Source of the DNA: Asparagopsis taxiformis
Lineage: Eukaryota; Rhodophyta; Florideophyceae; Bonnemaisoniales; Bonnemaisoniaceae
Length of the DNA: 64,000 bases
Reading direction: 5' to 3'
Assembly (NCBI GenBank): GCA_030407315.1
Contig: JALQPE010002015.1
Coordinates: 62,001-126,000, forward strand
The notes beneath the pieces are model-generated. The model saw only the letters and a program-made list of their open reading frames with translations. It did no database searches and was not told where the DNA came from. A program made the translations under genes and the position numbers. Below are positions 1 through 10,533 of the stretch, in pieces; the first letter of the stretch is position 1, and every line of letters begins with the position of its first letter.

Positions 1-591
1 GCGCAGCGTGTCGACGCGCTGCTGCATGGCTGCGTTGCGCGGTGGCGGGGTGGGGGCGCAGTGCGACGTGGTGGAGAATAACGGTTAGTAGAGATGAGGC
101 ATGTGGAGGTGCTGCGCAGCTTGCAGAGCTTGTTGGCAGAGGTTTGGTCGGTAGCCCTGAACGGTGGCGAGAAGAGGAAGAGACCAGTCGCGCCAACGAG
201 TCGAATGCGGTGTGTGTGCCGGTTGAACAGACGTTTGAGGTCCAGGATATTTGGTGCCGACTGGCGATTTTGGCTGCGAGTAGCGAGGGCGTGCGTGAGG
301 TGGAATGATCCGGATTGGGGGAGCGGGATAATCACAGCGACGTGAGTCGTTACAGTTTGCATATGCGCTGCGCTGCGTCCGAGAAAACAATTGTATTTCT
401 ACACTTTGTGCAAATTGGTCTGTCGTTACCCCACTGGATACCGAACAATTGCTCGCGATAGTTGACCACTTCCCCCACATATGTGCCAAAAATAGGGCCA
501 AACCCCCACCGTCGTCGCAATGGTACAACAAACGCCCATAAACTTGTAGCCGTCAGTTTATCCCTTTCCAGTGTACAGTGTATCTTCCATC
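1..591. other. Intergenic, no supported gene
   Basis: Short overlapping frames occur on both strands, but none shows a recognisable motif or protein-like composition. The stretch ends in the 5' flank of the gene at 592. A few bases may belong to the 3' end of a gene outside the window. Confidence 0.4.
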
Positions 592-1428
592 ATGACCGAC
601 ATTGAGGATCTTCACCAACATGCCATTGATACCGCTTCTCCATTCTACATTGATCCCCATTCTGGTCTCTACGTCTTCACCTCTTCTCATTTGCTCGCAC
701 GCGGTACCTGTTGCTCCTCGTCATGTCGCCACTGTCCCTATCGATCCAAGCCTCTTTCTGCTTCTCCAGTTCCGCACATGCTCCACGGCTCCCTGGATGA
801 TCTCGACGACAATCCGCTCGACATCCTCTTCTGGTCTGGTGGAAAGGACAGTTATCTCGCATTTAACCATTTGCGCGCCAATTCCAATCCAAACCTGCTT
901 CTCCTCACAACCTACGATGCCCACAATGCCCGCATCGCACTTCAGGAGCTCCCCCTGCATGCCGTCCGACAACAAGCCTCCCTATTGCGCCTTCCGCTGC
1001 TTGCCGTCCCGCACGTCTCCGACGGCTACATGTCTTCCGTGCGTGCAGCGTTGAACAAAATTTTAAACCATGGTTTGCAATTGGGTCGACTTGTGTTCGG
1101 CGACTTGCACCTCAAACATATTCGACATTGGAGGGAGAACCATTTAGCCAATATTCTGCCCGAACAAACATTCGACTTGTATTTCCCAATCTGGCATGTT
1201 CCATATGAACAGTTGTTAGACACGTTGCGCGCGTCTGGGGCGCGTGTCACAATCTCAGCCGTAAATCATCACATGAATGTGCCGCAATGCGTTCAGGTGG
1301 GTGATGTATTTGACCGCGAGTTTGTGAACAAATTGCCTCCCAATGTAGATGCATTCGGTGAGAAAGGCGAGTTTCACACATACGTCGATGTAAGCTCAGC
1401 TGTTTCCAAGACCCACAAAACACAGTAA
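592..1428 (+). CDS. DUF5522 / PP-loop ATP pyrophosphatase (diphthine-ammonia ligase-like)
   Basis: Seen: the first ATG is at 592; the frame opens at 571 with GTG only. The N-terminal 45 residues carry a cysteine-rich block ending CCSSSCRHCPY, the signature of the small DUF5522 family, which suggests a metal-binding knuckle. The rest is a PP-loop ATPase: LFWSGGKDSYLA near residue 90 is the ATP-pyrophosphate loop, VFGDLHLKHIR the middle motif, and AFGEKGEFHTYV near the C-terminus the motif typical of Dph6-type enzymes. Known: Dph6 amidates diphthine on translation factor eEF2 using ATP and ammonia. Odd: DUF5522 proteins are usually stand-alone and Dph6 normally lacks this extension, so the substrate may differ. 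Convergent with uS15, 243 bp downstream. Intronless. Confidence 0.82.
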   Translation: MTDIEDLHQHAIDTASPFYIDPHSGLYVFTSSHLLARGTCCSSSCRHCPYRSKPLSASPVPHMLHGSLDDLDDNPLDILFWSGGKDSYLAFNHLRANSNPNLLLLTTYDAHNARIALQELPLHAVRQQASLLRLPLLAVPHVSDGYMSSVRAALNKILNHGLQLGRLVFGDLHLKHIRHWRENHLANILPEQTFDLYFPIWHVPYEQLLDTLRASGARVTISAVNHHMNVPQCVQVGDVFDREFVNKLPPNVDAFGEKGEFHTYVDVSSAVSKTHKTQ

Positions 1429-1671
1429 CAGCTGCACCGCCACGCAATGTGTTGGGTGAGCGGGATGATGGACTGTTCTCACTGTTGAATGACACAGATA
1501 CGTTTAACACCTTTAATGTAACGTGGGTCGCGGTGCCTTCTTCGCTCCCAAACTAACATCCTTACTGAACACCGATGACGGTCGCAGTCCTAGTTCCTTC
1601 ACCACGCGCATGTATCGTTCTGCGAGCAATAAAACGTCAGAATCAACTTGTGGAAAATAATCGCATACCAC

Positions 1672-2189
1672 TCACAACATGCCCATCAACTTACGAGGAT
1701 CCTTCCTGAGCAGATACTGCATCTGCGAACGTCTCTTGCTAACCATGAGCACCAGGCGGCGAATATTATGTTTATCCTGCCGATGCTGCTTGACGTGTTC
1801 CGTAAGATTAAGAATACGATCGGAGAGAACCGCAACTACATGTAGAGATGTTAGACACTGCAGACCTGCAAATTCACAAACGTTGTGCTTCCAATTGACC
1901 TACTCTGTACTTCAGGCGACCCAGTATCCTGATCGTTTCGTCGAAACTGCTCGATCATGCGTGTCTTACGTATTCGATTTAGTTCCCTCTGTGACGCATT
2001 TTCCTCTGACAGCGCCTTGAGCACTGCTTCTGGATACTGATCCTTTTGCACTTTGAGACCGACCACCGTCTGCGATTCGTTCAGTTCCTTCTGTGTTGAT
2101 CGGCTGGTGCACAGCTTGAATTGCTGCGTCATCGGTGCCATCCGCACTCGTCGGAAGACGCTTCTCGCCGCACAGGTTAACGCAGACAT
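1672..2189 (-). CDS. Organellar ribosomal protein uS15, one intron
   Basis: Component of the small ribosomal subunit of mitochondrion or plastid. Exon 1 (2189-1904) encodes a basic, serine/arginine-rich leader, likely an organelle-targeting peptide, then the S15 start ending DTGSPEVQ, the family hallmark. The frame then closes, but a GTAGGT donor at 1903 and a TAG acceptor at 1836 remove 68 bp. Exon 2 (1835-1672) continues in frame as IAVLSDRILNLTEHVKQH, then RRLVLMVSKRRSQMQYL, and ends KLMGML before TGA. This matches the four-helix S15 core to its usual C-terminus. The ATG at 2189 is preferred over an in-frame ATG at 2219 because the targeting leader starts there; either is possible. Start sites of this gene and ThrRS are divergent. 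Confidence 0.85.
1836..1903 (-). other. Spliceosomal intron in uS15
   Basis: 68 bp with GT at 1903-1902 and AG at 1837-1836. Retaining it gives a stop soon after SPEVQ; removing it joins SPEVQ to IAVLSDRI, the expected S15 continuation. It is the only intron that coding homology supports in this window. Confidence 0.8.
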
Positions 2190-2408
2190 TTTGCGCTCAC
2201 GAGCGGTACCTCGACACAATTATCCACCTCCGACGCGGGGACGGAATTTTTTAGACCTGTTGGTGCGCTACTTGAGCCTTATCCGTCTTCATCGCACGAC
2301 AGACAAATTATATGATCTTCCGGCTTGAACCAATTAATTTATCCCAAGTGTCCCCCGCATTCCTCATCAAAATGACGTGAATTGTATTCTGAATACTGAT
2401 GATGCGAG
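2190..2408. promoter_or_regulatory. Shared divergent promoter region of uS15 and ThrRS
   Basis: A 219-bp gap between two divergent organelle-translation genes, so a bidirectional promoter is likely. No clear TATA box or known operator was seen; the assignment rests on position only. Confidence 0.4.
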
Positions 2409-4520
2409 ATGATCGAGATCGTCCGCTACCTGCCCCCCTTCATTTGTCGTTTCACTCCTGTCGATCTCCCCTCCATCGTAAACCCGCCTTCTGCAACATT
2501 TTCCCCGTTACGTTTCTCTAACACTCCCGCCAACATGGTCAGCAGGCTTCTGTTTGTACCGGCGTGGTCCAAGACCAGCTTCCACAAATCCTATCTAATC
2601 CGTTCAAATCCATGCACACGTCTTCGACCAACCTATCCTTCCACATTTTCCCCGTCGTTTTCCCGACGCATACCAATTGCAACAGTGGCACAGGACACGT
2701 CCAGTCCGCAAACAATTTCTGAGCCCCCGGCGCCAATTATCCTTCCGACAAACGATTCCAACCCGCACCTACTCCGATGTCGTCACACCGCCGCTCATGT
2801 CATGGCAATGGCCGTCCAAAATCTTTTCCCAAACGCACAGGTCACCATCGGACCCTGGATTGAGAACGGGTTCTACTACGATTTCGACGTCGGGGAGGCC
2901 TTCACGGACAAGGATCTCAAACGAATCAAGAAAGAAATGGACAAGATTATCCGTCGCAAACTTCCTCTGATTCGAGAGGAAGTGTCACGTGAGGAAGCGC
3001 GTACCCGAATTGAGAACATTGGCGAAAAGTACAAGCTGGAAATTCTTGACGCAATTGAGGAACCCATCACTCTGTACCACATCGGCGACAAATGGTGGGA
3101 TCTTTGTGCAGGTCCGCACGTCGAGCATACAGGTATGCTCAATCCAAAGGCCATTTCACTCGAGAGTGTTGCGGGTGCATATTGGCGAGGAGATGAGAAA
3201 AACGCAATGCTGCAGCGCATCTATGGTACTTGCTGGGAGGATGCAGACCAACTCGCAGAATACCTCCGACGCAAGGAGGAGGCTAAACGCCGAGACCACC
3301 GCATGCTTGGGAGTCGACTTGGCCTTTTTACAATCCAGGAGGACGCTGGAGGCGGTCTAGTCTTTTGGCATCCCAAAGGTGCAAGGATCCGTCGCATTAT
3401 GGAAGATTTCTGGAAGGAGCGCCATATTGCAGATGGGTACGAACTGCTCTACACCCCCCATGTAGCGAATGTGGATCTCTGGAAAACTTCTGGCCATCTT
3501 GACTTCTATTCAGAGAGCATGTTCGATCAGATGGATGTGGAGGGTGAAGAGTATCAACTAAAGCCTATGAATTGCCCGTTCCATTGCCTCGTTTATAAGG
3601 ATGGTCTACGTAGCTACCGAGAGCTACCATTGCGCTGGGCGGAGTTGGGTACCGTGTACAGGTATGAACGTTCCGGTACACTTCACGGTCTGATGCGTGT
3701 ACGTGGCTTCACCCAAGATGATGCCCATATTTTCTGTCTTCCTGATCAGCTTGCAGATGAAATCCGTCGCGTTCTTGATTTGACGGAAAGTATTCTTGGC
3801 CGATTTGGCTTTACCGACTATGAGATCATGCTTTCGACGCGTCCAGAGAAGAGTGTTGGTGACGATTCAATATGGGAAAAGGCAACTGCTGCACTCATAG
3901 AAGCCCTCCAGACAAAGGGCTGGGAGTATAGCATTGATGACGGGGGTGGCGCCTTCTACGGCCCGAAGATTGATGTCAAAATCCGTGATGCCATTGGTCG
4001 TTTGTGGCAATGTTCTACCATCCAGTGCGATTTCAATCTGCCAGAACGTTTCGAACTCGAATATGTTGACAGTGACGGTTCTAGAAAGCGGCCCATTATG
4101 GTCCATCGAGCGATCTTCGGATCCGTTGAACGCTTTTTCGGTATTCTCGTTGAGAGTTTTGCTGGTGAATTTCCACTTTGGCTTGCACCCGTCCAGATGA
4201 AGCTTTTGCCGGTCACAGACGCTGCGCGTGAGTATTGTGAAGATATTCAGAAGCGCGCGGCGGAAAAGGGCCTGCGTGTGGAAGTGGATGTTAGTGGTGA
4301 TAGACTAGGCAAAATGGTCCGTAACGGGGAGAAAGAGTATATACCGTTGATGGGTATCGTTGGTGCGAAAGAAGTGGAGGAAGAAAGTATCAGCGTTCGA
4401 TCAAGGCAGTCGAAAGATTTGGGAAGTATTCCTGCCGCTGATGTCATAGAAAGGATATTGCTAGGCGTTGAACGCAACGTGGACTTTGAAGCTGTCGATG
4501 ATAAGTATTCGAAATGTTGA
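2409..4520 (+). CDS. Threonyl-tRNA synthetase, organellar, bacterial type
   Basis: Class II synthetase that charges tRNA-Thr, predicted for plastid and possibly mitochondrion. Seen: about 120 N-terminal residues rich in Ser, Pro and Arg look like a transit peptide. Then the editing domain follows (RHTAAHVMA near 125 and WWDLCAGPHVEHTG near 230 supply its metal-site His/Cys residues). The catalytic core follows (GGLVFWHPKGARIRR, MNCPFHCLVY, YRYERSGTLHGLMRVRGFT as motif 2, VHRAIFGSVERFFGILVE as motif 3), then the anticodon domain (PLWLAPVQMKLLPV). There is no N-terminal TGS domain, as in several cyanobacterial and organellar forms. The ATG at 2409 is the first after an in-frame stop at 2400; an ATG at 2535 in a better context (AACATGG) could be the true start. 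703 residues, intronless. Confidence 0.95.
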   Translation: MIEIVRYLPPFICRFTPVDLPSIVNPPSATFSPLRFSNTPANMVSRLLFVPAWSKTSFHKSYLIRSNPCTRLRPTYPSTFSPSFSRRIPIATVAQDTSSPQTISEPPAPIILPTNDSNPHLLRCRHTAAHVMAMAVQNLFPNAQVTIGPWIENGFYYDFDVGEAFTDKDLKRIKKEMDKIIRRKLPLIREEVSREEARTRIENIGEKYKLEILDAIEEPITLYHIGDKWWDLCAGPHVEHTGMLNPKAISLESVAGAYWRGDEKNAMLQRIYGTCWEDADQLAEYLRRKEEAKRRDHRMLGSRLGLFTIQEDAGGGLVFWHPKGARIRRIMEDFWKERHIADGYELLYTPHVANVDLWKTSGHLDFYSESMFDQMDVEGEEYQLKPMNCPFHCLVYKDGLRSYRELPLRWAELGTVYRYERSGTLHGLMRVRGFTQDDAHIFCLPDQLADEIRRVLDLTESILGRFGFTDYEIMLSTRPEKSVGDDSIWEKATAALIEALQTKGWEYSIDDGGGAFYGPKIDVKIRDAIGRLWQCSTIQCDFNLPERFELEYVDSDGSRKRPIMVHRAIFGSVERFFGILVESFAGEFPLWLAPVQMKLLPVTDAAREYCEDIQKRAAEKGLRVEVDVSGDRLGKMVRNGEKEYIPLMGIVGAKEVEEESISVRSRQSKDLGSIPAADVIERILLGVERNVDFEAVDDKYSKC

Positions 4521-4985
4521 GAAATCTCCTATCGAAAAGTGTGAACCTCTACATGTGTGTACATTATTTCCCATGGTACGAAGGTTTTCATGCTGTGAGA
4601 TAGAACAACCATGTTTACTTTGAGGGAAGAAATTCGCAATGCTAAACATAGGGTAGTTGGATTGGAATATAAGGTGCTTGATGCAGACATGCTACATATC
4701 ATGGTACGTGCACGACGCACCATGGCAGACACAGTGATTTTGGTTTGTGATTGTTTGATTGCTGACTATGCGTTGTATTACGTGACCCATTCGAATACTT
4801 ACATATTTGGCCGTCCTGATGCGAAGCATCCGCAGACAAATGCAATCTCAATCAATGGTGTTGAATGATAGAGCCGTCTACGTGAGGGGTTGTATTCCGG
4901 TGCAGCTTGAACAGACACCAAAAACGGAAGAAACAAGTGAAATATGAGTGGTTTGTCGGTACATCACCCATATTCGTTCATGATA
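4521..4985. other. Convergent intergenic gap
   Basis: 465 bp between the 3' ends of ThrRS and the AAA ATPase. An 85-codon frame at 4611-4868 has no motif and is probably chance. No RNA gene recognised. Confidence 0.45.
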
Positions 4986-6434
4986 TCAACGTATCGAATC
5001 TGGAAAACGCGTATCACAAAAAGCTGGAAGTCCCGCAATACATTGTTCAGGAGTACTATCACAATGTTCAACGAACAACTTCTGCAACATACCAATAAAT
5101 CTCAACTTGTGACCTTCCGGCCTTGCGAACACAGCATCCGAAAATCTTCTACTCATCTCTTCCCCCGCATCTGGATAAAACGATAGGAACAAATCTTGAA
5201 TTTGTCGCGGCGTCGGCACGCCGAAAAAGAATCGCTTGTCAATACCATCTCTTAACAACGCCCGGTCGATACCATCAATTTCCGTTGCTGTCATGATGGT
5301 TATAACGCTTTCGGTCACAACGCTCTTCTCCAATAACTCGATAAATTCCACAGGAGTCATGTGAGGATCATCTTCGTTTGCACGGTCATCAAACAAAACA
5401 TCGATATCTTCAATGACAAGCAAAGCATTTCTCGGCACAAGACTAAGAGTTCCTTGCAAGTGTTCAGATGAGATGACATATTTTCTCATGCTGATTATGC
5501 AGCATGTAAGGCGAAACATGGAGGCAATCATACGAATGGTGCTCATCTTTCCATTGCCGGGCGGTCCCCAGAAAAGGTAACTCCGTCGATATGGCATCCC
5601 ATGTCGTTTGTACCAATCCTTCCGTTTTGAATCCATAAACTTTTTCACGTCGTCGAGTATAGCTTCCTTTTGTCCCTCGGCCAGTATCACGGATTGTTTC
5701 GGTCTAGGTTCCTGAAAGCCTTCGCCGATCCACCACCAGCTGTCATCTTCAAGTTTAAACCTGTACTGAACAAATACAAATGCGTCATCTTCTTCTTGCG
5801 TATCATATTTCTCGAAATACCATTTCACAAGCTCCTTTGGAAAGTTGCGCAACACATCGCCACCGTCTGCACTCGCCAGCAATATCTCACGATAATTATT
5901 CACGGAATTCTTTATATATTGAGGCTCGCCCACTATATAGTGCACGAGATATATGGTAGAACGCTTATTCTCTGCTTTGCTCACAACATCGTTGGGTTCT
6001 TCGTCTTTCTTTTCGCCTTGCTGCTCTTTCTCTTCCTTGACAACAGGGGGCCAGACAATCTGTGTCTCTCCGAGTCCGAAAAATATCTTTGGCACAAGCG
6101 GTTTGAACTTTTCGACTGGTCCACGTCCATCCACAAGTTTGCCGCCTTTCTTCCAATATTTACTCTCGCTATCGCTGGAGCTGGAATCGGAGCCATCCCA
6201 ATTCTCGTATGTATTTTCCGGTGCAATAAAGAGACTTTGGGTTTGGTCGCTACTTTCCAGACATTCTGCAGCATACTGTAGAACGTCCCAGTACAAATAA
6301 CGCGACGCACATGAAATCGTTAGAGTAGCGAGTGAATCGACAGAGGTAGCAGTCTTTTTGGCGATATTCTGCAGCGCGTCCGGCGGAGCACGCTGTGTGA
6401 TGCCGAACAAAACTCGAGGAAGCTGGTCGGACAT
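4986..6434 (-). CDS. BCS1-like AAA ATPase with unusual Walker A
   Basis: 482 residues from an ATG at 6434. The N-terminal 230 residues include an acidic, serine-rich loop (about 80-90) and a charged segment (about 130-150), then a BCS1_N-like region. The AAA core follows: MPYRRSYLFWGPPGNGK (about 280) is the Walker A region, NALLVIEDIDVLF Walker B, VITIMTATEIDGIDRALL the sensor 1 region, and RDGIDKRFFFGVPT corresponds to the arginine-finger segment RPGRMDxxxxFG. Known: Bcs1 translocates the folded Rieske protein across the mitochondrial inner membrane; related plant and algal proteins are diverse. Odd: Walker A reads GNGKMST, so methionine replaces the Thr/Ser that ligates magnesium after the lysine, and no N-terminal transmembrane helix is visible. 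A role in Bcs1-type export is therefore doubtful. Confidence 0.8.
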   Translation of the reverse strand: MSDQLPRVLFGITQRAPPDALQNIAKKTATSVDSLATLTISCASRYLYWDVLQYAAECLESSDQTQSLFIAPENTYENWDGSDSSSSDSESKYWKKGGKLVDGRGPVEKFKPLVPKIFFGLGETQIVWPPVVKEEKEQQGEKKDEEPNDVVSKAENKRSTIYLVHYIVGEPQYIKNSVNNYREILLASADGGDVLRNFPKELVKWYFEKYDTQEEDDAFVFVQYRFKLEDDSWWWIGEGFQEPRPKQSVILAEGQKEAILDDVKKFMDSKRKDWYKRHGMPYRRSYLFWGPPGNGKMSTIRMIASMFRLTCCIISMRKYVISSEHLQGTLSLVPRNALLVIEDIDVLFDDRANEDDPHMTPVEFIELLEKSVVTESVITIMTATEIDGIDRALLRDGIDKRFFFGVPTPRQIQDLFLSFYPDAGEEMSRRFSDAVFARPEGHKLRFIGMLQKLFVEHCDSTPEQCIAGLPAFCDTRFPDSIR

Positions 6435-9400
6435 GTTCTCTTGGAAGTTGAGAATATAGAGTTGGGTTGCTCTTGTGTGATATCAAGTGATAGTTGTTGG
6501 GCGGATATAGAATTATATTACACGCGCCAGATATTACAGTAGTGCACTGTATGCGTACCAAGCTTTAAAATCAACTTTTAGTGTAAATTTTTGATTCATT
6601 TGACTTTTCTCTCGCGTCGTGATCTGTGGCAAAATGGCGTTATTTTATCGCCTTTTGAGCCATCACCCGTCAAATCTCGCCGCGTATCAGTTTCCGCCAC
6701 CATCGTACCCTGCCAGGCGACATGACTTGCTCCACACGTTCAAACCCTTGAATGCAAAAGTAGCAAACCTCTTGTCGTCCCAACTCGCAAGTGATAACTG
6801 TGTGCGACTGACGTAGCAAAGTAGCCGTAGCAATCCAAACTATTACAGGTAACACTACACCTCAGAAGTCGTGCCAACGCATCACACGTAACGATGTGAC
6901 CAACATTATACCTGCGGTAGAAGAGTCTCGGAAATTTTCTCAATTTCCAATTTTACTGCGCCGCCCATCTTGCGCAAACTACAATCTGATGCCAGGCTGT
7001 CTCAACAACCCAGCGCCGTTCTTCATTGGAATTTCGAGCCGATGGATTAGGTATATGCCAGTTCGCTAAACCACCAGATATACAACCAATGGGACGAACA
7101 CCAGATATGCAGATGTGGTTCGACCCTCGAGGGGCCGGACCACTTCGCTAGATTGCTTCCGCACCCATAAGTAAACGAAATAGAAATTTATATTCGGCGT
7201 TCAGCCGAGAAATCTGCTCGGCGTGTTCATCACAATGCACTTTTATTTGCGGCAAAAGAAGGCTGCTATAATCTCTGCTACGATAGCTGAATATACGGCA
7301 TCAAGACGAGCCCGTCGACCGCCAAAGTTCAGACGAGCGGCACTGCTTCGACCAATTCAGACAAAATGGTCAGCACCATGGAAGCAGATACTATCATGTG
7401 GCGTTGATAAAGACTTTCTTTTTTCAACAGATCTAACCAAAAAGCTCTTTCTAGATGACCTACTCTCCTTTGAACAACAACGCAGTATATGCAACTCTGA
7501 CAGCCCATTTCCGAATGGCCGGAAAAAAGGGGTCGAGAACCATTGCTGGACTCAGTGGACCTTCTCAGGATATGTTTTTGTTCCTGAATAACATAAGGCA
7601 TAATATCCGCAATGTATCCAATCTTTAGTGTAATAGACAGAACAGTTGGTATTTGGATAGGCTATAAGCTTGAGGTGATTGAAACAAACGATCGTCCTTT
7701 ACTCTTGAGTAGCGATAACCCCCGCCGGTCGTTCCCCGGCCGCTGGGGTCCCCTCCTAAATAGCCCGTGGTGAGGGGTCAAGTCGAACCTACAGTTCCTA
7801 CCTGTAGAATTACGATTAAAATACGGACGGTGCCATCGACGTAGTGTACTGCACTTTGGCGCCAAATTGCCACTGACATTCCACCTTGGGTATGACATTG
7901 CGTATCATACTTGTCGTTCTCAAGTAACACTGTTTCAGTAATTGTAGCAGGTAATGATGGAACCCTCCGACCAGGCACGTTTTTCTGCCGCGTCCTGGGG
8001 AGCGAGCGTAGACCCGAGTCGCCTGTCCAGCCATAGCTCGACGCGACGGGTGCCGTACAATTATGATGATGGGTAAAGTGACAGTGTCCTGCGTAATGAG
8101 AGACAGTGTCTTCTACCGGGCTGTGGGTCCTGGTTGTGGACTGCGCTATGTCGGAGTGTCCCTCCACTACGACCCCTCTGGGAGGGGGTTTTCCCCGGGC
8201 CGGTGACGCCCTGTCCGGGGAGTCGCTGGCTCGGCTAGGTCTGTGAGACTCGTCCCGTCTTGCGCTGTGAGCGGTCGCGGGAGGATAATTCCAGGCGTCT
8301 GGAATGGGCGCCAGGAGGGGTCGCTTAAGCGGTACGATCGAGAGCGTGAGTGGGTGTTCGGTAAGGAATCAGCCGCGAAGAGCCGCGTTGGTAATCACTA
8401 GCCGCGGTGACGTGGCAAAGGAATTGTCGCCCAAGGGCGAATGGGCGCGTGCCGCCTTGCATTTGCACCGGGCCACATTGCTTGCGCGGGACTCTTCGGC
8501 GAGTGTGCAAAGTGTAGCGATATAGGCGAGATTAGTCGCACACGTGTGCGAGCGGGAAGATTCTCCCGTTACAACTGTGCACGTGTATGTTACGTCTGGC
8601 CGTTTCTATTAGTTTACATGTAGCAACGTAGCAGCTTACTCTGTAAGGCCCCCTGGGCCGCATAAACACCCCACAAGGTCCATTGGACGCCGGACAGGGA
8701 CCATTGGTCCTGGTCCGGTCCCGGCAGTCTCGTTGACCATTTAAGGTCAACGGACTGACCACTAAGCTACAATAAAGGCAGATCGTTTCGGTTCCAAATC
8801 TTTCGACCGTGGTCGTTTAACTTACAACTAAACGGCGGCGGCTTTTCCCTTACCGGATACCCGCTGCTCCGTTTCGATCTCCAATTGGGGATCGCTCGCA
8901 CATTTCCCCAATTGCCCGCCGCGAGCCTCCTCCGGCGGGAGTGCACGTGGATTGACCTAGGGCATTTCGTCTCCGCGGTAGTGGACCACCTTCCCGCTTC
9001 TTTTAACGCCGTCAGGCGACCGAGAGTGGCCTTCCGCCCACCGGGACAAGGCTACCGACTGGGAGCGCTGTCGGTTCGGCACTCCCAGCCGGTCAACCGA
9101 ACCAAAGCCCGTGGGCTTCTCAATCGGTCTCTACCGTACCGCCAGCCGTATCACAGTTGCGGAATCCGTCGTGTGGGCAGCCACGCGTGGAGGCGACCAC
9201 AATTCCCCGCGGGGATCCATCGCGCTAAGTGCCTAGTGAACCCTTAAGTGGGTTGAGGACGGCCACAGCTGATAGATCCCTCCGGCAGGTTAGATCCAGC
9301 CGTCCCGGACCCCGCTCTACAACCCGCTACCGGGTTGGGAGACAGGTGTCCGGGCTCCGAGGGATCAATCCACCCGACACCGCCCTCGGGCTACTAGGAT

Positions 9401-9692
9401 CGCACGAGGCGCCAGCCTCGTGGAATCGGCGCTCTCACTCGTGAGTTCGAAGCCTTATCCCTATCCTCTAATCCTCCTCAGAGGTACAATCTATCTACAA
9501 GGGCTAAGGTCCTACAAAGTCGACCAGAAAACGACCGTCCCGAGGGGACGGGGTCGGCAGCTCTCCGAGGAAGGGAGAGCGGACATGTCGAGGTGAGATG
9601 GGCGTGGCTGGCGAAACCTTTACGTAGGTAGCGGCATCTAGGGGCGCTTCAGGGATGTTCAACAACCTAGGAGTATGTGAGATCATAGATAG
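6435..9692. other. Non-coding or decayed sequence before the Ty3 cluster
   Basis: No supported gene. A frame at 7223-7591 (+, 122 codons) has a basic N-terminus and WSAPWKQIL followed by an acidic stretch, vaguely like the start of a PIF/Harbinger-type transposase, but this is too weak to assign. From about 7,660 the sequence turns GC-rich with many inverted GC blocks (for example near 8,170 and 8,650-8,730). Its composition matches the LTR and leader DNA of the following element, so 8.6-9.7 kb may be its lost 5' LTR and leader (inference). Confidence 0.35.
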
Positions 9693-9892
9693 TTGAAAGT
9701 CTACATAAAGGTGCGGCTCTTTTACTCAAAAGGAGAGGATAGCAGCGTACTGGATCCAAAAATCGCCTCCGCAGACAGTAGTGGCCGGAAGGGTGCGCGG
9801 AATAACAGAAGGGGACGGATTCCCTGCGGGGAAGAAAAAAGAGCATTCCTTGAAAAGTATATAGCCGGGGGAAGGTTTTTCTGGAAGCAACT

Positions 9893-10533
9893 GTGCCGTC
9901 GGCGCTGGGAATCGCGACCATTGCTCCCCCGGAGCTTCTCAGTTTGAGGAGTGAGTATGTAGTTTCTTTCGATCTCGAGTATACTCGGTACATTATGAAT
10001 GGGACAGACGTGAACCGGAGCAGGGGCAGACTCCAGCCGATCCGGCCGGCCAGTATGAAGTTTTGTATTTCGACTGACCTGCTGGCATCCGTGGTCTCCA
10101 TAGGAGTGTTAAAAAGTGCGACAGGTCCGCAAGGGATGTCCAACGAACAAGTGAGTAACTGGGTAAAGGAACGAGCTAGGTGTTGCACAGAAAGTGTACC
10201 CATCAGGGTACAAAGTGCCCTCTCGGGGATCAAGTTTACCTTCGACAAAGCGGATACCCAAGCGTCTGTGTGGTAATTCTTTGCTGGACTGACCTCGGAA
10301 CTGCGAAGGGCTAGGGTAGCTCACATAATCAATGAGTCTGCCGGAGTCCTCGTCGCGCAAGTGTTGCGCAAACTGGAGCCTAGGCAGTTACGTGAGGAAA
10401 TGATCGATGCGCATCAATATTGGTCTCCAAAAAAGGAGGCTGAACTCAAATTCGCAATGAGGGAAGTATCGAAGATGACAGTCGATTTCGTAAGATTCGT
10501 AGAGCGGGAAGTCCGGGGCCCATCCGAAGGTCG
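9893..10533 (+). pseudogene. Gag, old Ty3 element (5' part)
   Basis: One frame runs from about 9893 to the LTR at 10534, broken only by a TAA at 10274-10276. The translation has a helical capsid-like pattern (ELLSLRSEYVVSFDLEY; PASMKFCISTDLLASVV; LRKLEPRQLREEMIDAHQYW; KMTVDFVRFVEREV) as in Ty3-type gag. The true start is unclear and may lie upstream. After the solo LTR the same frame resumes at 11227 and ends at 11430 with KCLNPEYRDICP, a decayed zinc knuckle (C at first and last position, middle Cys and His lost). Nonfunctional. Confidence 0.6.

Noticed and set aside
571..591. Upstream extension of the PP-loop gene
   Set aside because: The extension starts with GTG; the first ATG is at 592.
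4611..4868. An 85-codon gene between ThrRS and the AAA ATPase
   Set aside because: No motif, poor composition, lies in a convergent 3' gap.
7223..7591. N-terminus of a PIF/Harbinger-type transposase
   Set aside because: Only a vague WSxPW-like start and acidic patch; no DDE motif follows.
8700..8790. tRNA-like string (TAGCTTAGTGGTCAG on minus)
   Set aside because: No seven-base acceptor pairing and no GTTCGANTC T-loop at the right distance; the inverted GTTGACC/GGTCAAC is longer than an anticodon stem.
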